Source: Thelonectria olida | Taxonomy: Eukaryota > Ascomycota > Sordariomycetes > Hypocreales > Nectriaceae | Direction of reading: 5' to 3' | Length of the DNA stretch: 64,000 bases | Assembly (NCBI GenBank): GCA_020736575.1 | Contig: JAGPYM010000006.1 | Location: 310,001-374,000, forward strand | Shown here: in pieces, positions 21,220 to 31,364 of the stretch | Position numbering within the stretch: the stretch's first letter is position 1 | Layout of the letters: each line of letters starts with the position of its first letter | Translations under genes and position numbers: made by a program | Notes under the pieces: generated by a model | Database searches by the model: none | Told to the model about the DNA's origin: nothing | The model's input: only the letters and a program-made list of their open reading frames with translations

Positions 21220-23519
21220 ATGCAACCCATCATCACCTGCCTCGTCGCAGGGTTGCAATATCTCATCCATCCACAAAAGATTGTATTTCGCCCAGTCTAC
21301 TAACCCTTAATTGGCTCTCATTCTAACACCTGGAAGGGCTCCATCCAGGAAACCATCAATCCAGATGTCCTTCTCCCCGTAACGCTCCTCACAACCGACG
21401 AGATCTTTGGTGATCTCGATGGTATTCTGGACCTTCTGGACGACTACGATGATGTTTTCACTCCAGACTTTGGGTCAGTTTTGATCGAGAAGCCTGGTCC
21501 GGGCCAGAGCAATGCAAGCCAACTAGACTCCTTCAATGACCGTCCATCGCGTCAACTCTACCAGCTCGAGGGCATCAATGGACGCAGTAACGGCTTTTCA
21601 GAATTACCTTCTGGCCCCTATTTCCTCCATGGGCCCAACCTCCATCAAGCATGGAGGCTGTACAATGATGATTTGGACGCCTTCACCTTCGGCGTTATTC
21701 CTGACAACCCCAGCCAGCCCAATGAGTACATTTGAACTGCTAGCCCAGGCAAGAGCCGATTCATAGCTGACATGATCCAGATTCCAAGTACTGGCCTCAT
21801 TGTCTTCTCAGGGTGACTCCAAGTCAATCGCAGTCCCTTCACGACTTTACCATCCTCGGCCTTCTCCCCGAAAACCCCTCTCTGGCATCCGCATTTCCAT
21901 CAATGATTTCATGTCTCTCAATGGCACGCAATCTTCCTTATCCAGTCGAGCCTGGGCCTCTCTTTACTCTTCTGCAGCAGCCACTACTGCCGAGTTCGCG
22001 CAGAAGTTGATAGACCTCGGCGCAGTCATTGTGGGCAAGACCAAGGCCTCGCAACTTGGCACTGGTGTAGAATGGGTTGACGAACAAGCTCCCTGGACCC
22101 CGAGAGGAGATGGGTATCGGGTTATCTCGGGAAATTCTGTGGGAGCTGCTGCTGGGTTAGCAGGCTATGAGTGGTTGCAGAGAAGTATTGGAAGCGACGG
22201 TAAGTTCAGCTGACTTGAAGTGAACTTTCAGGCTGATATCGATCCAGATCGCGGGCTTTCAGCTCAGCACGGAGTCTACTCAATCGCCCCATCGCCCGAG
22301 AGCGCATCTCAAGATGGAATCCTACATTTTTCAAGGTATGGTGTGTGATGTTAATTCGCTAGTAAGAAACTAACCTTTACCAAGGCCTGGAAATACACGG
22401 CTTTTCAGTCGCAGTCTCGAAGATCTCCTCACCCTTACCATTTCCTGCTTGAGTATCAACTCTCCCAAAACCAGCTTGCCTGAAAGAATCATCTACCCGA
22501 TTGATCTTCACTCATCATTCGATACTTCCCCAAAGCCCCTGATGAGCGAGGTTTTTGTTGCTCTAGAAAGGTTTCTTGGCGTTGAGGTGGAACCGGTCAG
22601 TCTTGAGAAGATCTGGAACGAAACTCGTCCAGAGGATGCTCACGATGAAGGCATGCAATTATATATGAAAGAGGTAAGTGCACATGGTAGAAGGCAATCC
22701 AAAACTAACGAGTAAAGGCGTCATTTCAATCATGGTGCTACGAATATTACCATGCATCCGAAGACTTCAGATCTCAGTATAGCGACAAATTTCACAAACA
22801 GCCGTTTGTAGAGGCGACGCCGCAGTTTCTATGGTATGTATAGCGCCACGAATTCTTTGCGGAGCTGACGGATGACAGGAACGTTGGAAAGCTCGTCACC
22901 AAAAGCAAATATGAAGAGCATCTGAATCATCTCAAGATATACCGAAAGTGGTTCCACAAACATATCATGGCAATTGATTCAACCCCCAACGCCGAGGTTA
23001 TCATGATCCTCCCTTGTGGAAGCTCTGAGTCCCGGTACCGGGACGAGCCCACGATGTGCGTTTTGAGGCGCCTGCATCCTCCTGCACAACATGACTGACG
23101 AGAATTAGTCCACCAACCACCTCTGAGGGAGTCACTCCCGAAAACCTGGCTCCTATTTTGGGGGTACCGCATCTAGCCGTCCCTTGTAAGTGTTGCAGAT
23201 GAGGATTTTGTTTTCTTTGCTTGATCGAAGAGTTTGGGGTGCTGACCGGAATGGTTCCCGACCAGTCGCTCAGGTACCGTATGAATCCCGCATCAGCGGA
23301 AGGACAGAGTACCAACCTGTCTGTGTCTCTCTTCTAGGGAACCGTGGAAGCGAGGTGAACATGATTGAGCTTGCCAAACAGGCCTTCGAAAAAGCTCATT
23401 GGAGAACACAAGTTGGCACAGGACGCTTGGCGTTTCCTCTGAGGGAGGACTCTCACGACACGAACGACGGCCACAACTTGGCCATGCAACAACTTCAGGG
23501 CTCTCCAGATGAACTATAA
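21220..23519 (+). CDS. Amidase-signature family protein (Arp1-like), active site degenerate
   Basis: Nine exons: 21220-21282, 21337-21725, 21781-22199, 22248-22335, 22385-22673, 22718-22833, 22879-23055, 23109-23185 and 23266-23519, giving 623 residues without a frameshift. An N-terminal region (about 1-170) precedes the amidase core, as in the large fungal group often annotated 'scytalone dehydratase-like protein Arp1'. Recognisable blocks are KPLSGIRISINDF, LGAVIVGKTKASQLGTG, GDGYRVISGNSVGAAAGLAGYEWL, HGVYSIAPS and the C-terminal LAPILGVPHLAVP. Family enzymes use a Lys/cis-Ser/Ser triad. Here the Lys position reads Asn (SINDF), the SSSSG-like loop reads GNSVG, and the TGGS segment is shortened to GDRG. 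It therefore probably cannot hydrolyse amides by the usual mechanism. The first intron (GTATTT...GGAAG, 54 bases) removes an in-frame TAA. The start codon is less certain than the rest. Confidence 0.75.
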
Positions 23520-24382
23520 GATCGATTCAGGGGTTTTCTGGGTTCTGCCCTGCCGGCCGCCCCCAACGTCACACCACCACGAGAAGCGGTCAGCCACCGC
23601 CAAGCAGGTTGTCTGCAGACAGCTCCCGGTCGTCGTCAGATGCCCAAGGGATTCTCTAAGTCTGCTCACGTTTTCCCCCACAAGGCACCGGCATCATAGG
23701 CCGTGTAACGGACCCCGCGTAGTGCCGGTCCTTCTCCAATAATTGTGTCTGTTGCACGCTTCTGGCACAGAAGCTCCTCGGGGCCCCAGACAGGCCTTGT
23801 TTACACATCTGCCGGTCCGTGTCAGGCGTGGGGAATGTCTCCGCTTTTTTTGTTTCTTCTCAGTTGAGCGTTTCTCAACGCTCCACCAAATATATTGGAG
23901 TTTGGGGGAGACTCATCTTGATGCTCACGGTTTCTGGCGTCCTGTGATGTTGAATACCGTTTATATCTTCCAAAGTCGTTGAGGCTCCAAGAACCGGCCT
24001 AAGAACCGTTTCGACATGGCTGACTAGGTACCGTTGGCTCCAAGCTTAAAAACGGTGGCGGAGTCCGGGGCACGTTATCTCGGGCTGGTTGTCTTGACCG
24101 GGGTCCGCCGTCTTCTCATGGGCCGCTACGACTCTCCGTGGGGGTCTCTGGGGCGTACGTGCGTGCGTGAGCTGTCGTTGTCACAGCATTGCTCCACACG
24201 CTTCGTGCTTGGGCTTTCGGGAAGCGCACCATCGGGCAGACTATCCCGCCCCCGTTGTCGATGCGGCTCTTGAGCTTTTGTCACATCACTTCTACTCTAT
24301 GCTGACAACTCAACAACCCCCGAACTGAGGTCATCGTCTTATTGTCTTGTCTTTATAACCCCCCAAGGCCGCTTCCTTCACA
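23520..24382. other. Intergenic: promoter of the dehydrogenase gene
   Basis: 863 bases between two plus-strand genes. It holds the 3' flank of the amidase-like gene and the promoter of the dehydrogenase. Only short ORFs; GC-rich between 23530 and 24250; no recognised element. Confidence 0.45.
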
Positions 24383-25633
24383 ATGGCGGAACCAACTAAC
24401 ACTCCGGTGCCTGCCTCAACTCCTCGAGCAAACTCGCCAGTCCCGCCAGTCCCTCTATTCTCTCACCCAGGCTCCCCGCTCTCTCCAGCGAAAGTCGCTA
24501 TGGCATCGTCAACAAAGCTCCGTGTCTTGCACATTGGTGACCCAACCAAGTACAACCCAGACACCTACGCCAAGTTCAGCTCGCAGTTTGACGTTGTGCG
24601 GCCCTCAACTGAGGAGCGACAGCGGCCAGAGTTCATCCAAGCCCTCAAGCAGAAGCGATGGGGCGACTTTCATGCCATTTTCCGCCCATTTTGGGGTACT
24701 GGCGGTGAGATGGGACTTTGGGATGCTGAGTTGGTGGGTTTGCTACCGGAGACTGTCAAGGTGTTTGCTAGTGCCGGCGCCGGCTTTGACTGGGCCGACA
24801 CCAAGCTCCTGGGAGAGCGAGGTGAGTCGTCCGCGTGAAGAGGCTCCAATATTGGAAAGCCTTGAATAATCCATGTGCAAATGACTAATCTTTATCTCAA
24901 AGGCATCATTTACTGCAACTCGGGCCTCGCCGCCTCGGATGCCGTGGCTGATTTCTCCATCGCCATGATCATCTCTACTTTCCGCCAGCTTCCCTGGTGT
25001 ATGAACTCGGCCATTTCTAACGACCAAGAGGACTTCCAGACATGCCATCGGGAGGTCACTGCCCAAGCTCACAATTTGCGAGGTCAAGTCCTTGCCTTCA
25101 TTGGATTTGGCAACATCGGTCAGCAGATTGCCGCGCGATGTCACCACGGCTTCGGCATGTCCATCCACTACTACGACGTGTTTCCCAAGCCCGCTTCCGT
25201 CACTGAGCCTCTCAAGGCCACGGCTCATGATTCTCTAGAGAGTCTTCTCGGCAGCGCCGACTGTGTCATTCTATGCACGCCTGCAGGCGACGGCGCTCTC
25301 ATCAACGAGACGTCTCTGAAGCTCTTCCGCCGGGGCTCGCGATTCGTCAACATTGCGCGGGGCAGTCTTGTCGACGAGGATGCACTGGCCAAGGCCCTCG
25401 AGGACGGACAAGTCTCCACCGCTGCCCTCGACGTCCACGCCAACGAGCCCGCGGTCCATGCCGGCCTTCTGGACTTTGCGCGCAAGGGACGCGTGATGTT
25501 GACGTGTCATAACGCAGGCGGCACCGTCGAGACGCACGTGGGCTTTGAGGAGTTGAGCATGCGGAACATCATGGCTGTGTTGTCTGGCGCTGATGCCATC
25601 ACCCCGGTAAACCTGCACTACCTTAAGAAATGA
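24383..25633 (+). CDS. D-isomer-specific 2-hydroxyacid dehydrogenase (glyoxylate/hydroxypyruvate reductase type)
   Basis: NAD(P)-dependent reductase of 2-oxoacids such as glyoxylate or hydroxypyruvate, cytosolic or mitochondrial. Two exons, 24383-24821 and 24903-25633, give 389 residues. The Rossmann motif is GFGNIGQQIAARC. The three catalytic residues of the family are visible: Arg in NIARGSLVDEDAL, Glu in HANEPAV and His in LTCHNAGG. The signature ALDVHANEP is intact. The N-terminal 40 residues are Pro/Ser-rich, unlike the shorter yeast Gor1, and an internal Met (about residue 40, MASSTKLRVLHIG) would give the core enzyme, so a targeting leader is possible. Substrate cannot be decided from sequence. 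Confidence 0.9.
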
Positions 25634-26453
25634 AGAGGCAAAAACACTTTTGTTGCATATCAAGGAGCACAGGATGGGGGGCAAACACATGGGCAATTAT
25701 GGGATAGCATAAGACACGAGGAAATTGAGGTGATGAATGCATGCATGGAGTAGATGAGCGAGTTGGCACTGATGGATATGGCGTTTTAAGTGACTTGCAT
25801 TAGGATAACTATTAGAAGAGAAAAAATAGGTTGTGAGTAGAAGACGAATCTACTATGACGTACATTGTTGAGACTTGAGCGGACTCAACTCGGTGACATA
25901 GAGGGTCTAGTTCAACTCTCATATTCACCCAATGTCCAATCCATGGAGCTCATAACCGGTAAACCCGTTTCGCCTGGTTGCTCGTCTGTCATACTGGTTA
26001 AACCCACTCTTAGTTTCGTTGAGACTATTCATGTATCTATCTCCCCTTTCCTCAGCCGTCGCTGCGCCGAATCCTCGTCGCCAGCTCCAAGACATAACAC
26101 AGACACACATGGATTACGACAGACCCAGCTTTACTTGCCCCCACGGGAATTAGTTCCCGCCCGCCAAGGGTCCAACCTGTGCGGGAGTGACAAGGTGGTG
26201 GAGATCGGCTCGTCGGTAAGACGCCGACTTGCCGGATACATTCGACTACGATATAAATAGAAGACAAGGCGACATAAAGAGCCAGTTGAAAGCGATACAC
26301 ATGGACAGAACTTCTTCTCTATCCTGTCTATTTCTACTCGTACACAAGCACAATACAAGTCTTCAAAAAACGCATTCCTTTCCTTCTTTCCAGATGATGA
26401 TGATCCAAACGCCCTCACTTAGTGATACAAATAAATCAGGCATGCCCATCTGC
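25634..26453. other. Convergent 3' intergenic region (dehydrogenase/rtt109)
   Basis: 820 bases between facing stop codons. Short ORFs only. The part around 25680-25860 is AG-rich on the plus strand. No gene or RNA recognised. Confidence 0.5.
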
Positions 26454-28145
26454 TCATTCCTTGGGCTTCTTCCTTACCAACCCAGCGGGGAGAACATTAA
26501 CCGCGGGCTCCTTTGTCTCGCCGTTACTGGTCGTGCCATTCTCTTCCTTCGACTTTCTCCGAACCAAGCCGGCGCTGAGGACGTTGACCTTGGGCTCTAG
26601 CTCCTCGGCCTTCTGGCTCGTTGTGTCTGTACGTTTGCGCTTAACTAAGCCGGATAAGTTATTGACCTGAGCTCCAGATGCGGTGTCGTTCTGATTTAGA
26701 GCTGGAAGCTCACGCGTCCCCGTGATAGTGGCGCCCCATTTGCTTCCCATGCCAACTTCGCTCAGCCAGCGGCGGGTACTACCCGCGGCCTTGTTAAGGT
26801 TCGAAAAGTCCATGTGCAGAAGGACACCAACGATACGTTTGTAAGTCGTCTCGCTGACAATTTTCTCACCACGCCCTTCGAGCGGCCAGGAGTAGTGCGC
26901 CGTCGAAGTTGGGCGATCCAGCAGGTAATTTCGCTGCTCCTTCTTGATGCGGGGGGCTCGAGGGGTGATCGGGCCTTTGAGCGTCTTCTTCTTGCATTGC
27001 TTCTTCTTGGTCTTTTCCCTTTCTTGTCTCGAGAGGTCGTCTTTTGTCGGAAAGAGCTTACGAGGTGTGGAATTTGGCGTAATGTTCACCGTCCGCTGCT
27101 TCTTTGGCGTTTCTGGGGCTGAAAGGGTCTGGGACTGAGCCGACTCTGATGCTGATTTGTCCTCGACTTCGTCGTCAAAGACGACCCAGATGAATCCAGT
27201 CATGCGACCACTTGAGCACTCCTGCCTAAAAGCCATCAACTCCCAGAACGTGTCCAGCGTCTTGACGCTCTTCCAGCTTCCCGTCTTCTTCATGCCCTTT
27301 GCGCCACCAGCCTCTTCATCCAGCTCGTCACGGAAACGAGACTTGGGGTCATCTGGAAAGTGAGGAATCAGGCATCGTGGCGGAACCCAGTCAAACTCGC
27401 GATAATAGTGAGAGATGCGCTCCAGGGGGTGTGCAAGGGTCCATGATGAAGGTGCCGCATTCCGGGGAATAAACGTCTTTGTTTCGTACGAGTCGAGGCC
27501 AGGCACGATGAGGTAGCCCTTGGAGCTTTGCCATGACGGATGGGTCTCCTTTGATTTAGAAGCAAGAATGGGATCCAGCACACGGCACCACCACTTAATA
27601 AGCCCTCGATCATCTAGAACGTGCTTTCCGCTATAGTCGACGCTACCAGGAAAGAGATACTGGTCCTGGGCTCGAGCGAACAGGTTGATGATGAATTGTG
27701 TGCCTTTCCGTTTCCGCTTCTCAAGCAGATAGCCTACGAATGCAGTACATATCTCTCTAATCGGACTTGATGTTCCCTTGGGAAGCTTGAGCAAGTCGAG
27801 GTATCCGGTGGAATCGGCCTTGGAGACGAAGAGCGTGGTAGAGCGGACGGAGGTGTAAATGAAGACTTCGACGCCAAGAACGAGGACCTGGTTCTTAGAC
27901 TGGTCGATGTCGCTCGAGAATGAAGAGGATAGAGATGCTTCAGGGGCATCAATCGAAATGGCAAGGAAGTGGTTCTCGCAATATGTTCGCTCGGGGCGTT
28001 CGTTGGGCGGGGGAGAGTAGAGGGGGTCGGTCTTGGTAGGGGGCGTCGAGATGTGATGGACGCCGAATTCATAGCCATCTGGCAGAACAGCAGCCAATCT
28101 CCGCCGAAGTCCGATGTCTACTTCGTGATGCTGATTCGGTGTCAT
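26454..28145 (-). CDS. rtt109: Histone H3-K56 acetyltransferase Rtt109
   Basis: Fungus-specific acetyltransferase that, with Asf1 and Vps75, acetylates H3 Lys56 (and N-terminal lysines) on new histones during S phase. Intronless, 563 residues from the ATG at 28145. The frame is open a little further upstream, but MTPNQHHEVDIGLRRRLAAVLP is the normal start. Family blocks are present: STPPTKTDPLYSPPP, ERPERTYCENHFLAISI, the IKWWCRVLDPIL and ETKTFIPRN blocks, HYYREFDWVPPRCLIPHFPDDPKSRF (the DDPK segment contains the active-site acids and the autoacetylated lysine known from yeast) and TFWELMAFRQECSSGRMTGFIWVVF. The C-terminal third is basic, with a KKKQCKKK cluster. The last 70 residues carry three copies of a V-N-x-L-x-GLV-(K/R)-(K/R)-K unit described separately. 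It converges on the dehydrogenase gene. Confidence 0.95.
   Translation of the reverse strand: MTPNQHHEVDIGLRRRLAAVLPDGYEFGVHHISTPPTKTDPLYSPPPNERPERTYCENHFLAISIDAPEASLSSSFSSDIDQSKNQVLVLGVEVFIYTSVRSTTLFVSKADSTGYLDLLKLPKGTSSPIREICTAFVGYLLEKRKRKGTQFIINLFARAQDQYLFPGSVDYSGKHVLDDRGLIKWWCRVLDPILASKSKETHPSWQSSKGYLIVPGLDSYETKTFIPRNAAPSSWTLAHPLERISHYYREFDWVPPRCLIPHFPDDPKSRFRDELDEEAGGAKGMKKTGSWKSVKTLDTFWELMAFRQECSSGRMTGFIWVVFDDEVEDKSASESAQSQTLSAPETPKKQRTVNITPNSTPRKLFPTKDDLSRQEREKTKKKQCKKKTLKGPITPRAPRIKKEQRNYLLDRPTSTAHYSWPLEGRGEKIVSETTYKRIVGVLLHMDFSNLNKAAGSTRRWLSEVGMGSKWGATITGTRELPALNQNDTASGAQVNNLSGLVKRKRTDTTSQKAEELEPKVNVLSAGLVRRKSKEENGTTSNGETKEPAVNVLPAGLVRKKPKE
26457..26666 (-). repeat. Three basic repeats in the Rtt109 tail
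   Basis: The final 70 codons of rtt109 contain VNNLSGLVKRKR, VNVLSAGLVRRK and VNVLPAGLVRKK, spaced 26 and 29 residues apart. Each is followed by an acidic/polar spacer (SQKAEELEPK; ENGTTSNGETKEPA). The repeat lies in the region that in yeast Rtt109 carries a nuclear-import and histone/Asf1 contact tail. Degenerate DNA repetition at 26454-26680 suggests duplication of a roughly 85-base unit. Confidence 0.8.
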
Positions 28146-28707
28146 CTTGGCGGTTTGATGGTGACGGAGCGAAGTGCAAGTCGATAACGAAGAAAGCAAT
28201 CTGGGGGAGAAGAGAGGGTGATGTGCTTCGCGGCAGGTTCATGTCTGGTTGCCGGGGAGCTCCACTGAACGGCATGCGTTAGCGGCTTATCCCCCACTGT
28301 TCTATCCAGGAACCACTGAGCCGGGGCTCCCGCGGGGAGTTGTCCGCTGAGGACCCCTGTAAATCAATTCAAGAGGAGGGTACCCTATACCTTTGCATGA
28401 ACGAAGGCGTGGACCGTTTTCTTCCCTCCACTCTATTTAATGATGTCGAGGAAAATACTTGAGAGTGGTCACCGAAGACATAAACATATAAAATCTTTGG
28501 TTAAGTCGTCATCTTCATAGAACACCACAGCATCAAGTGACTAGGAAGGTCCATGTCATGAAAAGGTATGAAGCTACTGCATACGAATATACATATGGAA
28601 CATGGTCATACAATAAAAAAGCAATTAGATAGCTTGAGCATAGGTATCGAAAGACTATTGAAGACCTGAAGAACACCATCAAGTCACGGTTTATATGAGT
28701 AGAGATG
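28146..28707. other. Intergenic: rtt109 promoter
   Basis: 562 bases upstream of rtt109 (minus strand) and 3' of a doubtful small minus-strand ORF. AT-rich between 28430 and 28690. No recognised feature. Confidence 0.45.
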
Positions 28708-29007
28708 TCAATCCAAGGCGTTCAACCTTGTAACCTCCTGCATTTGAGGAATCAGCTGAGCAGATATATACCTCATGACGCACCATCCCTTTTCCAGTTC
28801 ATCAAATTGCGTCAAAAGATACCTTGAGACGGTCTGATCTGTCGACTTGACATCCAAAGCCTCAGGATTGTCCAGTCGCCAGGTCTCAGGGTCCAAATGC
28901 CAAGCCCGGGAGTGGGGCCGCGCCGACGGAACCTCAGCGGCGCTGCCACGTGACCTCGAGAAAATGTTCGCGATCCAAGCTTCCCATCGCAGCAGTCCTA
29001 ATCCCAT
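28708..29007 (-). CDS. Possible 99-residue protein, unknown
   Basis: ATG-initiated open frame divergent from the mL57 gene (86 bases between start codons). The product begins MGLGLLRWEAWIANIFSRS, which could be a short hydrophobic or amphipathic mitochondrial-type leader, and has a Trp-rich middle (AWHLDPETWRLDN). No family recognised. The length is compatible with chance, but a start close to a divergent promoter and the lack of low-complexity sequence make it worth keeping. It could equally be an unspliced shadow. Confidence 0.3.
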   Translation of the reverse strand: MGLGLLRWEAWIANIFSRSRGSAAEVPSARPHSRAWHLDPETWRLDNPEALDVKSTDQTVSRYLLTQFDELEKGWCVMRYISAQLIPQMQEVTRLNALD

Positions 29008-29092
29008 GGGCCTTTAACGTCCAGTCGGCCAATTCCACCAAACCGCCCTCACCAACTCCCCGAGCCGGGCCAATTCCTCCTTACAAACAGCC

Positions 29093-30018
29093 ATGGCCTC
29101 CCTTCAACCCTGCCGCGCAACCCTCGCGCGCACGCCACGCCTGGTCGCCCGTGCCCTCACGCCCTCCGCCCGCTCCTACGCTTCGTCAACGGAAACTACG
29201 ACGCCAGAGTCCTTCAAGGCCGCTGCCAATGTCTCGTCGCCCAAGCCCGCCAGCCCCGAGCCGCGATGGTCCCGGACACCCACCGAGATGAAGGCCAGCG
29301 TCCAGCTTGACTTTGCCAAGCACCCCCACAACAAGATCTGGTCCGTCAACAACGACCCCCGCAAGCTCGACGAGATGTACGACCGCCTGCTCGGCCCCAA
29401 TGGCAAACACCTCCTGCCCGAGGAGCTCAAGTGGCTTGCTGTGACGCACAAGAGTTTTGACCAAGGAAGGAGAGGTTTCAACGACCGATTGGCGCTTCTC
29501 GGTAAGACAATTGACAAGGTGCGGTGCTGGTTCAAGGGAAGGGACTGACATTGGAACAGGCCGTATGGCGCTCATCATGGAGACGACCAAGCATATCGTC
29601 ACCAAGGACCCTATCCCTGGCTCGAGAATCGCCGACGAATTCGACCGACAACCGTTTGAGCACCCGCAGCTCGCTTCGTTAGATAACCTGACCATGGAGG
29701 GCCCGAGGGACATTACTGGCAAGGACAAGCTGTATGAACTTGCCGTTGACGTGGGACTGATTGATGTTGTGCGGTGGAAGCCTCGATTGGTAAGTGGACT
29801 GGACACCTGCGAGTCCTCGTAACAAACGAGCTCCATCAGGTGTATTAAAACGTCCTACTAACAATGCCAAACAGGTGCGGAAACTACAGGCGTCCGGCGT
29901 CGAAGTTGTGCTCAACGGTGCCATCATGGCCATCATTGGCGCCATCACCCTACAGCATGGATCGTCAGTGGCATCGAAGGTGATCCGGGAGAGGATATTG
30001 GCCAAGGTGCCACAATAG
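29093..30018 (+). CDS. mrpl15: Mitochondrial large-subunit ribosomal protein mL57 (RNase III-like)
   Basis: Structural protein of the mitoribosome large subunit, derived from an RNase III fold but not catalytic (yeast Mrpl15). Three exons, 29093-29501, 29560-29789 and 29875-30018, give 260 residues. The first 40 residues are an Arg/Ala/Ser-rich mitochondrial presequence (MASLQPCRATLARTPRL...). The RNase III-like core is seen in LPEELKWLAVTHKSFDQGRRGFNDRLALLG. It ends with ASGVEVVLNGAIMAIIGAITLQHGS, matching the family's last helix. The acidic catalytic residues of true RNase III (the ERLEFLGD/DxxEA pair) are absent, as expected for this ribosomal protein. Intron phases join correctly. Confidence 0.88.
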
Positions 30019-30251
30019 AGAGGGAGGCAAAAACGTAATCTGTATCATATATCTGTACCATGTACCATTTATGGATGAGGTCTTTGGAATCTGTACAAAG
30101 CATGGCGATAGTCGGCTACGCGAAAAGGAAAGAAAACACCCATCATTTATGAATCAAGTTGCATTGCTACTGAGTTGATGTGGTGAGTTACGATTAGGTT
30201 GGGTATCTTATTAGACGGGTGCATTCAATAGTGTGTGTATCCAAGGCGAGT

Positions 30252-31364
30252 TTATCCTTGTAGCAACGGGGTCTCCTCATCTGCCGGCCGGTCGTCCCCA
30301 TGCTCTTCCTCATCGTCATGATGCTCGTGGATGAGTTTCTCTCGATAAACCCAACCAAGGCACGTTCCAGCTCCAGGCCCAACGACAAAGGATGAGACAA
30401 AGGTGGCCAGCGGGACCTTCCACCCGACCTCGACAAGCATCCAGTACAGAACAGTCCAAAAGATGAACTGAACGTCGATTTCAATGAATGCAAGGGTGGA
30501 TTTTGTGATTTTCTTGCGATCATCGGGTTGAGTCAGGCTCCAGATGACGAAGACCTGGGCTGTAACGGAGAAGATGATTGGCAACACATAAACAATGATG
30601 AGCGAGCATCGGCTGGACTCGAGATGAATGAGGGCGGGCTCCGTCTTCTTGACAAACGTGACGAGTTTGCGGACGGCTTGGCGGATGAGAGAAACGTAGA
30701 CCGGGAAGAAGAGCCAGATGCCGATGGTGGCGGGGGAGTTGAAGACGAGCATTAAGATGGAAGGCAGGAAGAAGCCCAGGGCTACGCTGACGGGAATAGC
30801 AATGACCTCGGTGTCTGGAAGATGGCGGCCTTGGTCTTCCGTCTCAGAAGCGGCATCTGAACCCTCACCGGCACGTTGCTTCTTTTCAGCAATGAGTCTC
30901 TGGGCTGAGTGAAAGAAGGCAGGGATGATGGCAAGCTCCCAAACCACAGCACCACCGATGAGGTTAAAGACCAGCCAGGGTCCGGTGGGATAGGCAATAA
31001 GTACATTCGGGGCGTTGCACAGGCGGGCGGCCTCTACGGTGCTCACGGTCAATAGGCCGCCGACGAAGGCGAGGACGAGGCTCATGACGGCTCGGCTGCG
31101 CAGGGCGTCGAGGGCGGCGTGGAAGAAGCTCACAAGGTAGCACAGCGGGGTGCCCAGGGCGGGGATGCGGCTGAGGCCGGGCAGGAGGGCGCGCGAGTGG
31201 CACTGCGACCAGAGCATGGCGGCGTTGACGTCGGAGTGGATGAAGAGCATGACGACGGTGGCTATGGCGAGGAGGACGGGGATGATGATGAGGTAGGTGA
31301 GGGAGACGTGGTGGATGGGAGGGCGGCGGTGGCCCCAGAGAGAGAGAGAGGGAAAGGACGGCAT
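30252..31364 (-). CDS. Multi-pass membrane protein of unknown function
   Basis: Single-exon gene, 370 residues, with about eight hydrophobic segments (roughly 21-43, 92-111, 129-152, 188-209, 213-228, 253-277, 291-313 and 320-340). A charged loop between the third and fourth segments (EKKQRAGEGSDAASETEDQG) is probably cytosolic. The tail is acidic and His-rich and ends DEETPLLQG, which resembles the acidic dileucine signals (E/DxxxLL) that send proteins to the vacuole/lysosome through AP-3 or AP-1. I do not recognise the family. No transporter signature (MFS, ABC) is visible. The start lies in a good context, and the gene is divergent from the Asp-tRNA synthetase. Confidence 0.8.
   Translation of the reverse strand: MPSFPSLSLWGHRRPPIHHVSLTYLIIIPVLLAIATVVMLFIHSDVNAAMLWSQCHSRALLPGLSRIPALGTPLCYLVSFFHAALDALRSRAVMSLVLAFVGGLLTVSTVEAARLCNAPNVLIAYPTGPWLVFNLIGGAVVWELAIIPAFFHSAQRLIAEKKQRAGEGSDAASETEDQGRHLPDTEVIAIPVSVALGFFLPSILMLVFNSPATIGIWLFFPVYVSLIRQAVRKLVTFVKKTEPALIHLESSRCSLIIVYVLPIIFSVTAQVFVIWSLTQPDDRKKITKSTLAFIEIDVQFIFWTVLYWMLVEVGWKVPLATFVSSFVVGPGAGTCLGWVYREKLIHEHHDDEEEHGDDRPADEETPLLQG

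Noticed and set aside
15311..26700. Secondary-metabolite or other functional cluster
   Set aside because: Neighbouring genes belong to unrelated housekeeping functions. No synthase, P450 or pathway regulator set is present.
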